Origin: Cyanodermella asteris
Lineage: Eukaryota; Ascomycota; Lecanoromycetes; Ostropales; Stictidaceae
Length of the DNA stretch: 64,000 nt
NCBI GenBank assembly: GCA_900618795.1
Contig: UYJD01000006.1
Span: forward strand, 602,785-666,784
Direction: 5' to 3'
The position numbers and the translations under genes were made by a program. Shown here piece after piece: positions 31,205-41,507 of the stretch; within the stretch, counting starts at the first letter, position 1; each line of letters starts with the position of its first letter. The notes below the pieces were generated by a model. It was not told the DNA's origin, searched no databases, and saw only the letters and a program-made list of their open reading frames with translations.

Positions 31205-31936
31205 TCAATCCCTGCCCTTCTTCGGCCACCACACCATCCCCCAAGTCCTCGCCCCCTCCCCACCTTTCTCCCAAAACCCATCCTTGCCCACCTCCCCCTT
31301 GCCCACAACCCACGTCCCAATCTCCTCAAACCCACACCTCAGATAAAACCTCCTACTCGCCTCGCTTGAGCTCTCCAAATAAATCGGCACCTCACAGTCC
31401 TTCTGGAAATCAGCCAACAGCTTCGCACCGAGCCCCTTTCCCCTGCAGCGTTCGTCCGTCCCCAAAAAGAACAAATACCAATACTTGTCCACTTTCCTCC
31501 CGTCCGGCCATCGGAGAGATTTTGCTTTCACTTCGTCGGATCGATTGCTGTTCTCGAGGAGGTTGCGCATGCCCTTGAAGCCGAGTTTCCAGAAGAGGGA
31601 GAAGAAGCCGCTGCGGTAGAGGGTTAGTAGGTCGTCGAATTTCTCGCCTGGCGGGAGCCAGACGGCGCTGCAGACGGGTATGGAGGAGGAGGTGTTCGTG
31701 GTGGTGATTGCCGAGTCGGTTTCAAGGTGTAATTCGTCGAAGCGGCCGTTGTTCAGGGCGGCAGCGGTGATGCAGGTTTTCATCAGGGTCGGGATGTAGG
31801 GCTCGACTTTGTGCCGGGGGAAGGTCCGGATGAGGGCCCGCATCATGGGGTCGGTCTTGAAGACGGTGCTCTGCAGGGCGACGTTGGGTGCTAGGCGATC
31901 TTTGCCGCCGTTGTAGACGGTCCGTAGCTTGTCCAT
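31205..31936 (-). CDS. GNAT-family acetyltransferase
   Basis: The 243-residue intronless frame has a GNAT fold in its second half. The acetyl-CoA pyrophosphate loop is RCRGKGLGAKLL (163-174), preceded by beta-4 YLFFLGTDE. The C-terminal strand-helix IYLESSSEASRRFYLRCGFEEIG is the usual motif B. The N-terminal 100 residues contain an amphipathic helical region (MMRALIRTFPRHKVEPYI) common in fungal GNATs near secondary-metabolism or stress genes. The acceptor is unknown. The gene is flanked by the zinc-finger-like pair and a 1.2-kb gap, so the context gives no hint. Confidence 0.85.
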   Translation of the reverse strand: MDKLRTVYNGGKDRLAPNVALQSTVFKTDPMMRALIRTFPRHKVEPYIPTLMKTCITAAALNNGRFDELHLETDSAITTTNTSSSIPVCSAVWLPPGEKFDDLLTLYRSGFFSLFWKLGFKGMRNLLENSNRSDEVKAKSLRWPDGRKVDKYWYLFFLGTDERCRGKGLGAKLLADFQKDCEVPIYLESSSEASRRFYLRCGFEEIGTWVVGKGEVGKDGFWEKGGEGARTWGMVWWPKKGRD

Positions 31937-33165
31937 GATCGGATGATGGCGTGCTGTAGTTTCTTTGGGGTTTGGCCTGGCTACTGTAGGTCTGTGCCTG
32001 GTTTGGTTGATGAGATGCTGGGTTGTCTTGGATATCCGACCTGAAGAATGGCGACTCGGACGTGAAGATAATAAGTTGCTGGGAAGAGCTGCAGAGATCA
32101 GCTGATGCTATAAGGAATGATGCTCGCTGACTTTATGGCCGTAGTATCAACATGCACGGCGCTCAACGTCGCAAGAGAGTAAAAGTATCCAGAGTCACGT
32201 AATGTCTCAAACAATCATGAAGGCTTTGCTTCAATGCTGGGCATGCGTGGCTGGCGCCGGTCTCATTAGCTGCGACGCGATCATGCCTAAGGAAGCCATC
32301 TGACCGGGACAAAATGGTCCGCGAAACACTAGGTCTGTCGTCTATAAGACGCTGGTACCAAATGCGAGCCGCAAAGACGCTTGAATGGTTGAAGATGTCA
32401 GCTTCCAAGTCTTGTGGTCGGCAGAGCGTCCGTGGAACCCGCGCAATTTCAGAACAGAAGCCAATTTCGTTGACTGACATTTTGCAGCCAACTAACATTG
32501 ACCGTAGACCGCGAACGTGGTTTGGGCGTGGCGTTATGTAGCTATAGCGCTGTTGATGGGTTATTATGTCAAAACAATACACTCGTTTGAGACTGACAGT
32601 ATCTGTAGTTTGGCGTACACTCTGACTGCATCGGATTGTGATCATTACGGACATGTATCTTTACGGAGTTTCCACAAATCCGATTGTATATTAGCAGAAA
32701 CCGGAGTCATAAAGGTCTACTGACCGCATGCCACGAGAGAAACGCGGCAGTCGTCCACAATGCCGGGCAACATGCTTAAACAGGGGGAACGTATGGTCAG
32801 CAGAACCCACAGCTGACGATGCGTGAAGTCAGCAATCAGCCCCGACTCATCATGCTCACTTGGTATTACGGCCTGAAATTCGTACGTCATGGAGACCTAG
32901 ATACTAGTACTCGACAAACATAAGCACAGCATGGCACAAAGCACCGGTCCAAATGGCAGACCAGCCGTCCAAGCCATCCACCACGAAACCCGCACCATCT
33001 CGAACAGCGCCGCCTTAGTCCTGTCCACCATCAAGCGCATGCGATGATGCATGGTGAGACTATTGTGCGGAGATGATCACTTTCATCATGATGACATGGA
33101 TTTCTGTAAAGAACGCGCAAGGTTGATTTGCGGATATTCTTAGATCATCGGAATCTTCAAAGCTG
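31937..33165. other. Intergenic with weak open frames
   Basis: About 1.2 kb. A 163-codon minus-strand frame (32654-32163) without recognisable features overlaps short plus-strand frames. A 38-codon frame at 32931 is listed separately. Nothing else is seen. Confidence 0.4.
32931..33047 (+). CDS. Possible 38-residue small protein
   Basis: ATG..TGA encodes 38 residues beginning MAQSTGPNGRPAVQAI with well-biased, G/C-ending codons in otherwise non-coding sequence. It lacks a signal peptide. It could be a true micro-protein, a first exon or chance. There is no supporting homologue I can name. Confidence 0.25.
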   Translation: MAQSTGPNGRPAVQAIHHETRTISNSAALVLSTIKRMR

Positions 33166-34823
33166 CTACGACGGTGCGGTCGAGTCTGTTCCTGATTCAA
33201 GAACCTCGAGAACACCTCCAATCAGGTGTACACTGCCAGTAGCGAAGACCTGTACATCCTGACCCTTCCCGCCAGCTGATATCTGCCTCGCCAAGTTGAC
33301 AGCCTGCTCGATGGACCTTACCACATTGACTTCCGTCTTAGCATCAATTTCAGACCATGTCTTTGCAAGCTCCTTCTGCACTTTAAGGCTGCCGACCTCG
33401 TCATTATTCGCGTTGATGCTGACCAGGTCTGGCCTATACCCCGTTGACTCGAAAGTGAGGTTCGAACAAAATATGGCGTGCGTGAAAGGATGCGGGCTTC
33501 TCGTTTGGGAGGACAACACCTCAAAGAGCTTACGCAGTAAAGGCTCTCCGGTTCTTGATTGTTGATTGAAGAGCAACACTCGTGGAGTGTCGCCGGAAGC
33601 TGGTGAGGCTCGCTGTGCGTCTCGGATGCAGTCTGCGAACCACTTGCTAGCCACGTCCATGCTCTCGATCGTATGGGCGCCATCGATGTGCCACGAGATG
33701 CCTGGTTCGCGCCTCGTCTCGCAACGTCCACCGAAACGGACACTCTCCAATCCTTTGACGAATTCTTCGGGCAGCTCCACACGTGTGTCGGGCAGATTGT
33801 GGCCAAGTGCGCGGAGATGGGAAGCTGCAATGCCGACCGCAAGACTGGCGTTGCTTTTCTGGAACTCGCCGGCAAGGCCAAGCTTGAGGTTGCCTTTTGC
33901 GATTTCGGGATGAGTGTGTACGACATGTAGAGATGCACCCCGTTCCTCAGCACGTTCTCTAAGAACCTTTGGTGCCTCACCAGGTTGTTCGACAGTGAAG
34001 ATTGGCACTCCTTGTTTCATGATACCAGCCTTGTGCCAGGCGATCTGCTCGACTGTATTTCCTAGCATCATGACATGGTCGATTCCAAGAGCAGTGATTC
34101 CAGTAGTCAATGGCTTTTGAATCACGTTTGTCGAGTCGTACTCGCCGCCGATACCGCATTCAATCACAGCGGTATCGACGCCCTGTTTCAAGTACGTGTG
34201 GAAAGCCAAAATGGTCAAGAACTGGAAGTAGACTGGATTCCGGGGTCCGGTAGTAATCGGTTCTTTCTTCTCAGCCTGCTGCAAATTATCCCAGACTTCG
34301 AAGAACGAGTCCGCAAAGTCCTGCTCTGAGATGGGGGCATTGTCGATCTGGATCCGCTCCCTGACATAGCGTAGGTGAGGTGAGGTGTACAAGCCGACTT
34401 TGGTGGGCGCCTTGGACCCGTCCGAGTATCGAGCCAGGATCGAAGAAATGAAAGCAGAAGTAGATCCTTTACCCTTGGTGCCCGCAATATGAATAATGTT
34501 CAACCGCTGCAAGTCGTCGAGATTCAGTTTCGCTCTGCGACACCACTCGAGCATCTCGGCTTTGGCGGATTCATTCTTCCTACCGCCCGCTTCGCGAAAT
34601 GCGTTGACGACCGAAAAGTTCGACTGTATCGAATTGAGCGCCGTCACGGCCTCCTGGATAACCACATCAGCTCGGAATCAACCTCGCTCGTTGATGCTAT
34701 ACGCACAGCGTAGGTTCTGTTACCCATGTCTGACAATATGTGAAAGTGCCGCTGCCGACATCTGGCGCTCACGACGGCTCGCACTCGTGGCAATGAGCGA
34801 TGTGGCAGCCATCTCGAAAGCAT
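33166..34823 (-). CDS. MET7: Folylpolyglutamate synthase, mitochondrial-type N-terminus
   Basis: Two exons (34823-34707 and 34653-33166, 53-base intron) give 534 residues. Exon 1 is a basic, acid-free leader (MLSRWLPHRSLPRVR...), a good mitochondrial targeting sequence, ending in GNRTYA. Exon 2 opens with EAVTALNSIQSNFSV, the usual start of the catalytic domain. The P-loop AGTKGKGST is at 96-104 and the TSPHL motif near 129-133, with ECGIGGEYDSTN and IDHVMMLGNTVEQIAWHKAGI following, then the ligase C-terminal domain (WHIDGAHT). The enzyme adds gamma-glutamyl residues to folates so they are retained in the cell and mitochondria. An in-frame Met33 after the leader offers a second start for a cytosolic form, as known in animals; here that is inference. 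Confidence 0.93.
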
Positions 34824-35471
34824 CCGTACATGTGTCAATGCCGTGGTCGGTCCCTGGGTTACGCAACTGGGCTGCGATACCGCTGAACGCGGGGGGGATG
34901 AAGGTCCTAGAGTGTCAGACGAGCCGCTCCTCTGGCGCTCGAGCGTTTTGTTGTTGATGGTGGACGAAAGCTTGGGCGAATCAAATTATCCGGTGCCGCA
35001 ACGACGGAGGGAACCGAAGTATGTACTGCGTTGTTGGATAATTCTTGGTCAACTTTCGTAACGCTGCTTTCTCGCGAGATCGTGCCCTGCGACAACGGTA
35101 TGGTTCTCAAGATACAGGCCACGTAGTCTGTCTGGAAGACCGGGCTGAAACAAACCAGTCGCCGCTCGATTTGAGCGTCCGTTTTCCCCCCCAGAATAAT
35201 CGAATAAAAAAGAAACTTTTGACGCTCAACCACTTCAAACGACTAGGCGCATCATGTCCCTTTAACGATACCAGTGGCCTCGGGTGTTACGTCGATTTAT
35301 GAATATCTGAACACGCGCTCTCTCGAAACCGCTCCCAAGTTGAACCCAAAAGCCAGAACTGCGTAACGAGTCGCCGCCAGTCCACCTCACAAATCAACCA
35401 CCTCCAGAAAAAAATCAACTAAACACACAAACCCACAAAATCAAACCTCAGACGCGTTCAGGCCTCGAAAC
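34824..35471. other. Intergenic between divergent starts
   Basis: About 650 bases between the folylpolyglutamate synthase and NAT4 starts; both promoters must lie here. The 60 bases before 35472 are A/C-rich (AAACACACAAACCC), a common fungal leader composition. Confidence 0.5.
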
Positions 35472-36131
35472 ATGGCAAAACCGCTCCCAAAAGTCGAAGC
35501 CGCAAACGCCCTCCCCGACACAACCTACCAAACCCGCTTCCTCCCCTCCCTGACCCAGGGCACCACCTCCGACACAAGCCTCCACTTCTCCTTCGCCTCC
35601 GCAAGCACGCTCACCGAGCGCGAAAAGACCACCCCCATCCCCACCTCCTCCGCCTCTACCTCCGACCTCGAAGCATGCTTCCAACTCCTGAAATCAACGA
35701 GCATGGACGACTACAAAGCCGCCAGCATGGGGTGGAACACGAAGCACAAACGCAAGGAGATGCGACTGCTCGACATGCGGTACGTGCTGGTGCGGGAGGG
35801 GTCGGCGGACGGTGGGGTGGTGGGGTTCATCAGCTTCATGATCACGTACGAGGATGATTATGAGGTTGTCTACGTTTACGAAGTCCATTTGTCGGAGGCG
35901 CTGCGTGGGCAGGGGGTCGGGGCGAAGCTTGTTGGCCTTGTCGAGGAGGTTGGACGCCGGGCGCAGCTCAGTAAGGTTATGTTGACCGTCTTCAGGCGCA
36001 ATCAGGGCGCGTATCGATTCTATCAGCGCTTGGGATACTCTATTGACGAGTTCTCGCCGGAGCCACGGAGATTGAGGAACGGGGTCGTCAAAGAGCCCGA
36101 CTATCACATTCTGTCAAAGACACTGGGGTGA
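35472..36131 (+). CDS. NAT4: N-alpha-acetyltransferase 40 (NatD), histone H4/H2A
   Basis: The 219-residue single-exon protein matches the NatD family. After a variable N-terminus of about 65 residues come MGWN (86-89), KHKRKEMRLLDMRYVLV, GFISFMITYEDDYEVVYVYEVHL and the acetyl-CoA loop RGQGVGAK (145-152). LTVFRRNQGAYRFYQRLGYSIDEFSPE follows, with the GNAT motif B and the family-specific DE(F/T)SPE end. NatD acetylates the N-terminal serine of histones H4 and H2A, affecting nearby Arg3 methylation. Length fits (yeast Nat4 285, human NAA40 237). Its stop lies only 37 bases from the stop of the convergent GAB1 gene, so the transcripts probably overlap at their 3' ends. Confidence 0.92.
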   Translation: MAKPLPKVEAANALPDTTYQTRFLPSLTQGTTSDTSLHFSFASASTLTEREKTTPIPTSSASTSDLEACFQLLKSTSMDDYKAASMGWNTKHKRKEMRLLDMRYVLVREGSADGGVVGFISFMITYEDDYEVVYVYEVHLSEALRGQGVGAKLVGLVEEVGRRAQLSKVMLTVFRRNQGAYRFYQRLGYSIDEFSPEPRRLRNGVVKEPDYHILSKTLG

Positions 36132-36168
36132 GATGTGCAAATTTTGATTTGGTGAACATGTGCTGTGG

Positions 36169-37583
36169 CTATATCTGAGCAGCAATCTTGCCTCTCATTT
36201 CTGGTCTTTCGACCTCCCATTCGTCTCTGAGCACCGCCCAGATCGAGTCGGCGACGATGAACGACAAGCCCAAACTCCAGACGAGCGTGATGGCATAGAA
36301 GAAGTTGGCATTGCCCGATCCTGCGTATATCCACAGGTAGTAGAAGGCTGGGCCGAGAAGCGACGCGTACAGCAAAGCCGCGGCAGCAAAGAAGGTATAA
36401 CGCATGACTGGAGATGTTAGCGTCGGAAGAATGTACAACCAAGGGGCCAAACTTACGCGGATATACATGTCGGTATAGTGGCAGCACACCAAGATATAGC
36501 GAAGTGTCTGCAATGCTCGGATAAGGTTTGAAGATTGCCAAGACGCCCAGCATGGTTATGGCGACGAAAAGAGGCTGCCCTCTGATGCGGATGGTCAAAC
36601 CTCCGACGTATGCACTCATGTGCAGCCAGAAAACACCCAGAAAGAACTCTCTGAACGAGTCGAACATTTCGATGAAGAAGTACCACCAAAGACCGGTGTT
36701 GGGGGTCAGATCGGGAAGAAGCAGATGGACACCATAGGTGGAAGCGAGAAACTCCCAAGAACCACCCGTAATCAGGAAAGAAAGTCCAAGAAACAAGGCT
36801 GTGGCCCCAACGAAAACTGCGAGGAGCATTCCAATGAAGGCTCCCAAATTGGTCCCCTGTTTGGCCGTTCGCAAGTGCTGGTCGTAGCATATGAGTGTAA
36901 GTGGGAGCAATAGCAGGACCGGCGACAGAGAGAGGTACGCCGCCAAAGCGGCGGAAACCATCGCGTTCAGATATCTCTTATTTGTAGCAGACGCCAATGC
37001 AAACAGGATGGCACAATTGCTGAACACGCCAGTGGACCTGCCCAGACATGTTGCAATCGTCAAAGGGTTGAAAAGGTATCCTGCAGCAACCTCCACATTG
37101 TTGTATTTGATTTCCTTCCTCGGCGATGTGAAGAGTCTCGGTGTTCGTGATTCGCCAGAGTCCGCAATTTGCATCAACGCATATGCGCACAGGAGGTCAA
37201 CGATCGTGTAGAGCAGTGGCACAAGAAAGGCCGCGACGGCTTGCGGGATCAGGGCGAAGAGAGGGAGAAGGAGAGGCGCCTGATCATGTTAGAACGATGA
37301 TCCAGGACTCTCGAGAGGACAAACCTGGAAGTAGACGCCGCCGTCGTAAGGAGAGACATTGTGAGTGTAGAGAAAGACGCCCTCTTGTACTGGAAGAGAG
37401 TTAGCATTCGGCTCAAGTCTGGCAACGCTTCGTACGCCCACATCTTTTGAAGCTGGTGACTGGGGTCGACACTTCAACCCGCCCGGTGAGAATGTCTGGA
37501 AGAGATGGAAAGGCTGCAAACAGAACCAATCGTACGGCCGCCGCCGCAGCGAAGACGGCTGCCTTTCGCCGGTCCAGAGACAT
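36169..37583 (-). CDS. GAB1: GPI transamidase subunit GAB1/PIG-U
   Basis: Four exons (37583-37442, 37389-37325, 37279-36457, 36407-36169; introns of 52, 45 and 49 bases) encode 422 residues, near yeast Gab1 (394) and human PIG-U (435). Family landmarks in order are EVSTPVTSFKR, LQEGVFLYTHNVSPYDGGVY, AAGYLFNPLTIATCLGRST, WWYFFIEMFDSFREFF, FKPYPSIADTSLYLGVLPLY and, in the last exon, YYLWIYAGSGNANFFYAITL. Most of the protein is hydrophobic, with about eight or more membrane segments. It belongs to the ER-membrane complex that replaces C-terminal signals of secretory proteins with GPI anchors, which would process the CFEM and the small secreted protein of this window. The gene is divergent from MIC60 and convergent with NAT4. 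Confidence 0.93.
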
Positions 37584-37778
37584 GTCTGCTGGAGGTGGAA
37601 GCGGGTTTGGCGAGCTGGCTTGTTGCTGAGATGTTGAAGCTGGCACGCTCGGCCAATCACGGGTCGAAAGCTACGTCAAGTTCGGCAGCAGCGAAATACC
37701 TGACTTCGATGTTCACTCCAACCTACAGCACTCCTCACCCACCCATTGTACGCCTGCCACAGGTCAACACCGGCCACA
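37584..37778. promoter_or_regulatory. Shared bidirectional promoter of GAB1 and MIC60
   Basis: Only 195 bases separate the two start codons, so both genes must be driven from the same short region. I see no TATA box; the sequence is mixed CA/CT-rich, as in many housekeeping promoters. Confidence 0.6.
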
Positions 37779-39856
37779 ATGCTGCGCACAGCTCTGCCGC
37801 TGTCGAGACGAGCTGTGCTCCAGTCGACACGCCGGCCTCTTGCCGCGCAATTGGCCCTCTCGGTAAGCTCACGCGTGTGCATGCGACGGCGATAGCAAAG
37901 CTAACTTGGACTGCGATAGCGATCCTATGCGCAAGAACACACTCCTCCAGTTCTACCGGGCTCTGCGAGCACCGCGACGACAGAGCCTCGACCTCCTGGA
38001 CCCGTCGCTCCGGGCAATCCGACACCAGTAGCTGCTCAGCCCGGCCCCGTTCCTCAACCTCCGAATGTTCCTCCCCCTACCGGACCTATCAAGCAGTCCT
38101 TGCCACCTCCCAAGAAGCCACGCCGGTTCCGCAACTTTCTTCTCACTTTGGTGATTCTTACAAGCTTGAGTTTTGGCGGAGGTGTATGGTACTCGAGCGT
38201 GTCGGACAACTTCCACGATTTCTTCACAGAATATGTACCCTTCGGCGAGCAGGCGGTCCTATACTTTGAAGAACGGCAATTCAGATCAAGGTTCCCGGGC
38301 AGGAGGGAGAGCCAACATCTTCCTGAGAAGGATGAGAAGATCACGATTCCCAGTAGGAGCGGGCTTTCGTGGCGGGTAGCCGACGACAAGCAAGCCCGCG
38401 GTGTAACAAGCGCCAAGGATCCAAAGTCGGCGCAGCAGAACCCCAGCCAGGCTACTGGCAGTGAGAAGAATGCGGCTGTCGAGAAGGCAAAGTCTAATGC
38501 CAGCCCTGCTTCCAAGGCACCACCCGCAGAGACGAAGAAGGAGCCCAAGAAGGAACCTGTTCCAGCTCCCAGCGCATCAAAGAGAGCACCTTCGCTTGCT
38601 CCAGCGAAATCAGCCCGTGCGCCCTCAAAGTCGGGTAACCAGACTCCCGATGTCAACGAGCCAAGCGTCTGGGTGCCCGTCGGCCCAATCGACCCCCTCG
38701 CTGTGAAGAACGCAGACGAGCCTCTCGTTCAGGACCTTGTCAAAATTCTCAACGATATCATCACTGTTGCCAATGCCGACAACTCGACCGGCAAGTTTAG
38801 TGGTGCGATGGAGAAGGCCAAGTCCCAGCTTGCAACTCTCGGACAGCGAATCATCGAGCTGAAGGAGACAGAGCGCCGGTCTGCCAGCGAGAAAGTCAAA
38901 TCCACAGAAGTCGACTTTGACAATGCTGCAAAGGAGCTCGTTCGTCGCCTGGAAGCTGAGACGAAGGAGCAAGAAGGTCGATGGAGGGAAGAATTTGAAG
39001 CAGAGCGATCACGATTGCAGCGGTCCTTTGAGGACAAGCTCAAGACGGAAGTCGAGCGATCACAGCAAGTCTCTGATGAGAAGGTTCGCAACCAGCTCCT
39101 TGAGCAGGCAGTTGCTCTCAAGAAGGAGTTTGCGGCTGGTGTTCGCGAGCAAGTCGAGACGGAGCGACAGGGCCGCCTCGCCAAGCTTGCCGACATTTCT
39201 GACAGCGTTTCGGAACTCCAAAAGCTTACTAGCGATTGGAACAAGGTCGTGGACTCCAACTTGCAGACACAGCACTTGATTAATGCTGTCGAAGCGGTTC
39301 GCGTGACCCTCGAGACCTCGGACCGACCGAAGCCGTTCGTCCGTGAGCTGGCTGCATTGAGTGAAATTGCTGCCAATAATAGTGTCGTCGAAAGCGCACT
39401 TGGCTCGATCAGCCCAGCTGCTTATTCTTACGGCATCCTCAGCTCGGCTCAACTTGTTGATCGTTTCAGACGCGTGGCAGATGAGGTTCGGAAAGCGGCT
39501 TTGTTGCCCGAAAACGCTGGAATGGCAAGCCACGCCACCAGCTATGTACTCAGCAAGGTCATGTTCAAGAAGGAGGGCCGCACCGATGGCTCAGACGTCG
39601 AGAGCGTCTTGTTGAGAACGGAGAATCTGCTTGAAGAGGGCAACCTGGACGATGCTGCCCGTGAGATGAACAGCTTGACAGGCTGGGCGAAGACATTGAG
39701 CAGTGACTGGATGAGTGAGGTCCGTCGTGTGTTGGAAGTCCGACAAGCGCTTGAGGTAAGTTTTATCCACATTCACTGTCCTGACATTTGTTGACGAATT
39801 AAATGCAGGTCGTGGCTACCGAAGCCCGTCTCCAAAGCTTGAAGGTTGATTCATAG
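37779..39856 (+). CDS. MIC60: MICOS complex subunit MIC60 (mitofilin)
   Basis: Three exons (37779-37862, 37920-39755, 39809-39856; introns of 57 and 53 bases) give 655 residues. Exon 1 plus the start of exon 2 form a basic mitochondrial presequence ending around RSYA. A Pro-rich segment follows and then a single inner-membrane helix at about 100-118 (NFLLTLVILTSLSFGGGVWY). The central part is Lys/Ala-rich, then a long coiled coil (about 270-420) with Glu/Lys/Arg heptads. The C-terminal mitofilin domain has SEIAANNSVVESALGSI and ends in a helix joined across the last intron (VVATEARLQSLKVDS). Mic60 bends membranes and builds crista junctions and contact sites with the outer membrane. The last exon encodes just 15 residues. 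Confidence 0.95.
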
Positions 39857-40602
39857 CCGGCCAGTCTTCTTTGTATATTACATCGAACAATGCTCATGTA
39901 ACCATAAAAGCATAGATAGCGAGAATTGAACCTTCTACAGCCTGTTGGCACCTATGCTTTGGATGCGGTAGCCGTAACAGGAAGATAAGTTCTCTACGAT
40001 TGAACTTCGATTTAAATGACAGAGAGTCGAACGACCATCCCTCAATCCAAAACTACACCCTCCCTCCACACCCTCCAGACTCATGATGATCGATAATGTT
40101 CCTCCATGTGATTGTGATTGTATTACAATGAACGTGACGTGTGATGGCCAAGAAAGCCTGGGGCGAAAGGTTCGCTCGCTCCGGCGGCGACTACTTTCCA
40201 CCAAGAAATCCGGATAGGAAAATCTTTTGTACGCATGTCCGTTAGTGTCGTGATAGGGTACCGCTACTTACCTATGCAGGTCAGAACGTGGTCGTTGTGG
40301 AGTTGATGACGTGCATGCACGGTTGGGCGTTTCGCGGTTTCAATGGTGCCGCTCGCGTCGGGCAGCCGAAATCACTTCTGCCGCCCGCGCTGCCCCGTCT
40401 GACACAAATTATAACTCATTTCGCCTCCTGCCCCACATTCGTCTCACTCTGACTCTCACTTCGCGTTCGCATCGCCTTCTTTCGCACGCTCGCTCCATCA
40501 ACCCTTCAAGACTCGCTCAACTTTGACACTCAACCTCCACACACTCTCCACCTCGCAACTCTTGCGCCTGCAAGTTCCAAGCCCAACCTCGCACAAACAT
40601 CG
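39857..40602. other. Intergenic, promoter of eIF3j gene
   Basis: About 750 bases. The 200 bases before 40603 are strongly CT-rich (CTCTGACTCTCACTTCGCG..), a typical leader of abundant translation-related genes. Nothing else is recognised. Confidence 0.5.
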
Positions 40603-41507
40603 ATGGCGCCCCCACCTAAGAAATTCGAGGACGAAGAGGAGGAGACCAGCTCCGAGGAGGAGAGCAGCAGCAGCGAGGAGTCTACTCCGGCCATCAAGAG
40701 TCGTAACAAGTTTGAAGACGAGGAAGACGACAGCGACGTTGTCGACGACTGGGAAGCCGAGGACTCTGAGGCGGAGCGCGAAAAAGTGAAGAAGGCAGAG
40801 GCTGCTAAGAAGGCCGCTGCCGAAGCTGCCGCCAACAAGAAGTCCAGGACACAGCGCGTCGAGGCCTATAAGCAAGAAAACGCCGCCCGAAGAGCCGCCG
40901 CCGATGCCGAGAGCGACGAAGAAGAAGAGGAGGAGGAGGACGAAGTCGAGAGGCGGCGCCGCTTGAAGGCCGAACAGCAAGCAGCCGGTATCGCGCAGGC
41001 GGCGGACCTGTTTGGTCAAGTGGAGGCCTCGAAGAAGAACAAGACGGCGCCCAAGACCTTGGTCAGTGTCGACCCCAGCGACCCGACCAAGTTGGCAGAT
41101 TTGTCGGAGCTGCCGCTCTTTGCTCCAACTACCAAGACCGGGTTCGAGGACTTGAAGGCTGCCCTGGTGCCGCTGCTGGTAGCAAACTCCAAGAAGGGCC
41201 AGTACGCCACCTTTTTGCCCGACTTCTGCAAGCAGATTGCCAAGGACCTGCCTAGTGATCAGATCAAGAAGATTGCTAGTGCTATGACCACGCTCAGCAA
41301 CGAGAAGATGAAGGAAGAGAAGGCAGCAGAGAAAGGCGGTAAGAAGACAAAGGCGGCAAAGACGAAGGCGTCATTGGTTGCTACCAGAGATGTCACTACA
41401 AGGGCAGATACCGCGGACTACGGAACCGAGGACTTTGGCGAGTAAGTAGTGGCATGCGTCTCTTCGCCTCGTCTGGACTAACGACACGCAGTGATGATTT
41501 CATGTGA
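40603..41507 (+). CDS. HCR1: Translation initiation factor eIF3 subunit j
   Basis: Exons 40603-41441 and 41492-41507 (50-base intron with CTAAC branch site) encode 284 residues. The N-terminus is acidic, with a W in DDWEAEDSE (the eIF3b-binding motif of the j subunit). A Lys/Ala/Glu coiled coil and a second acidic run follow. The conserved core contains DLFGQVEASKK and YATFLPDFCKQIAKDLPSDQIKKIA. The final exon has only 16 bases and supplies the family-typical acidic end GDDDFM. eIF3j helps mRNA entry to the 40S subunit, start-codon accuracy and ribosome recycling. Yeast Hcr1 has 265 residues, so length fits. Without the tiny exon the protein would end at a spurious stop after the donor. Confidence 0.93.

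Noticed and set aside
32163-32654. 163-codon minus-strand frame
   Set aside because: No recognisable motif, unbiased codons, and no neighbouring exon that would extend it.
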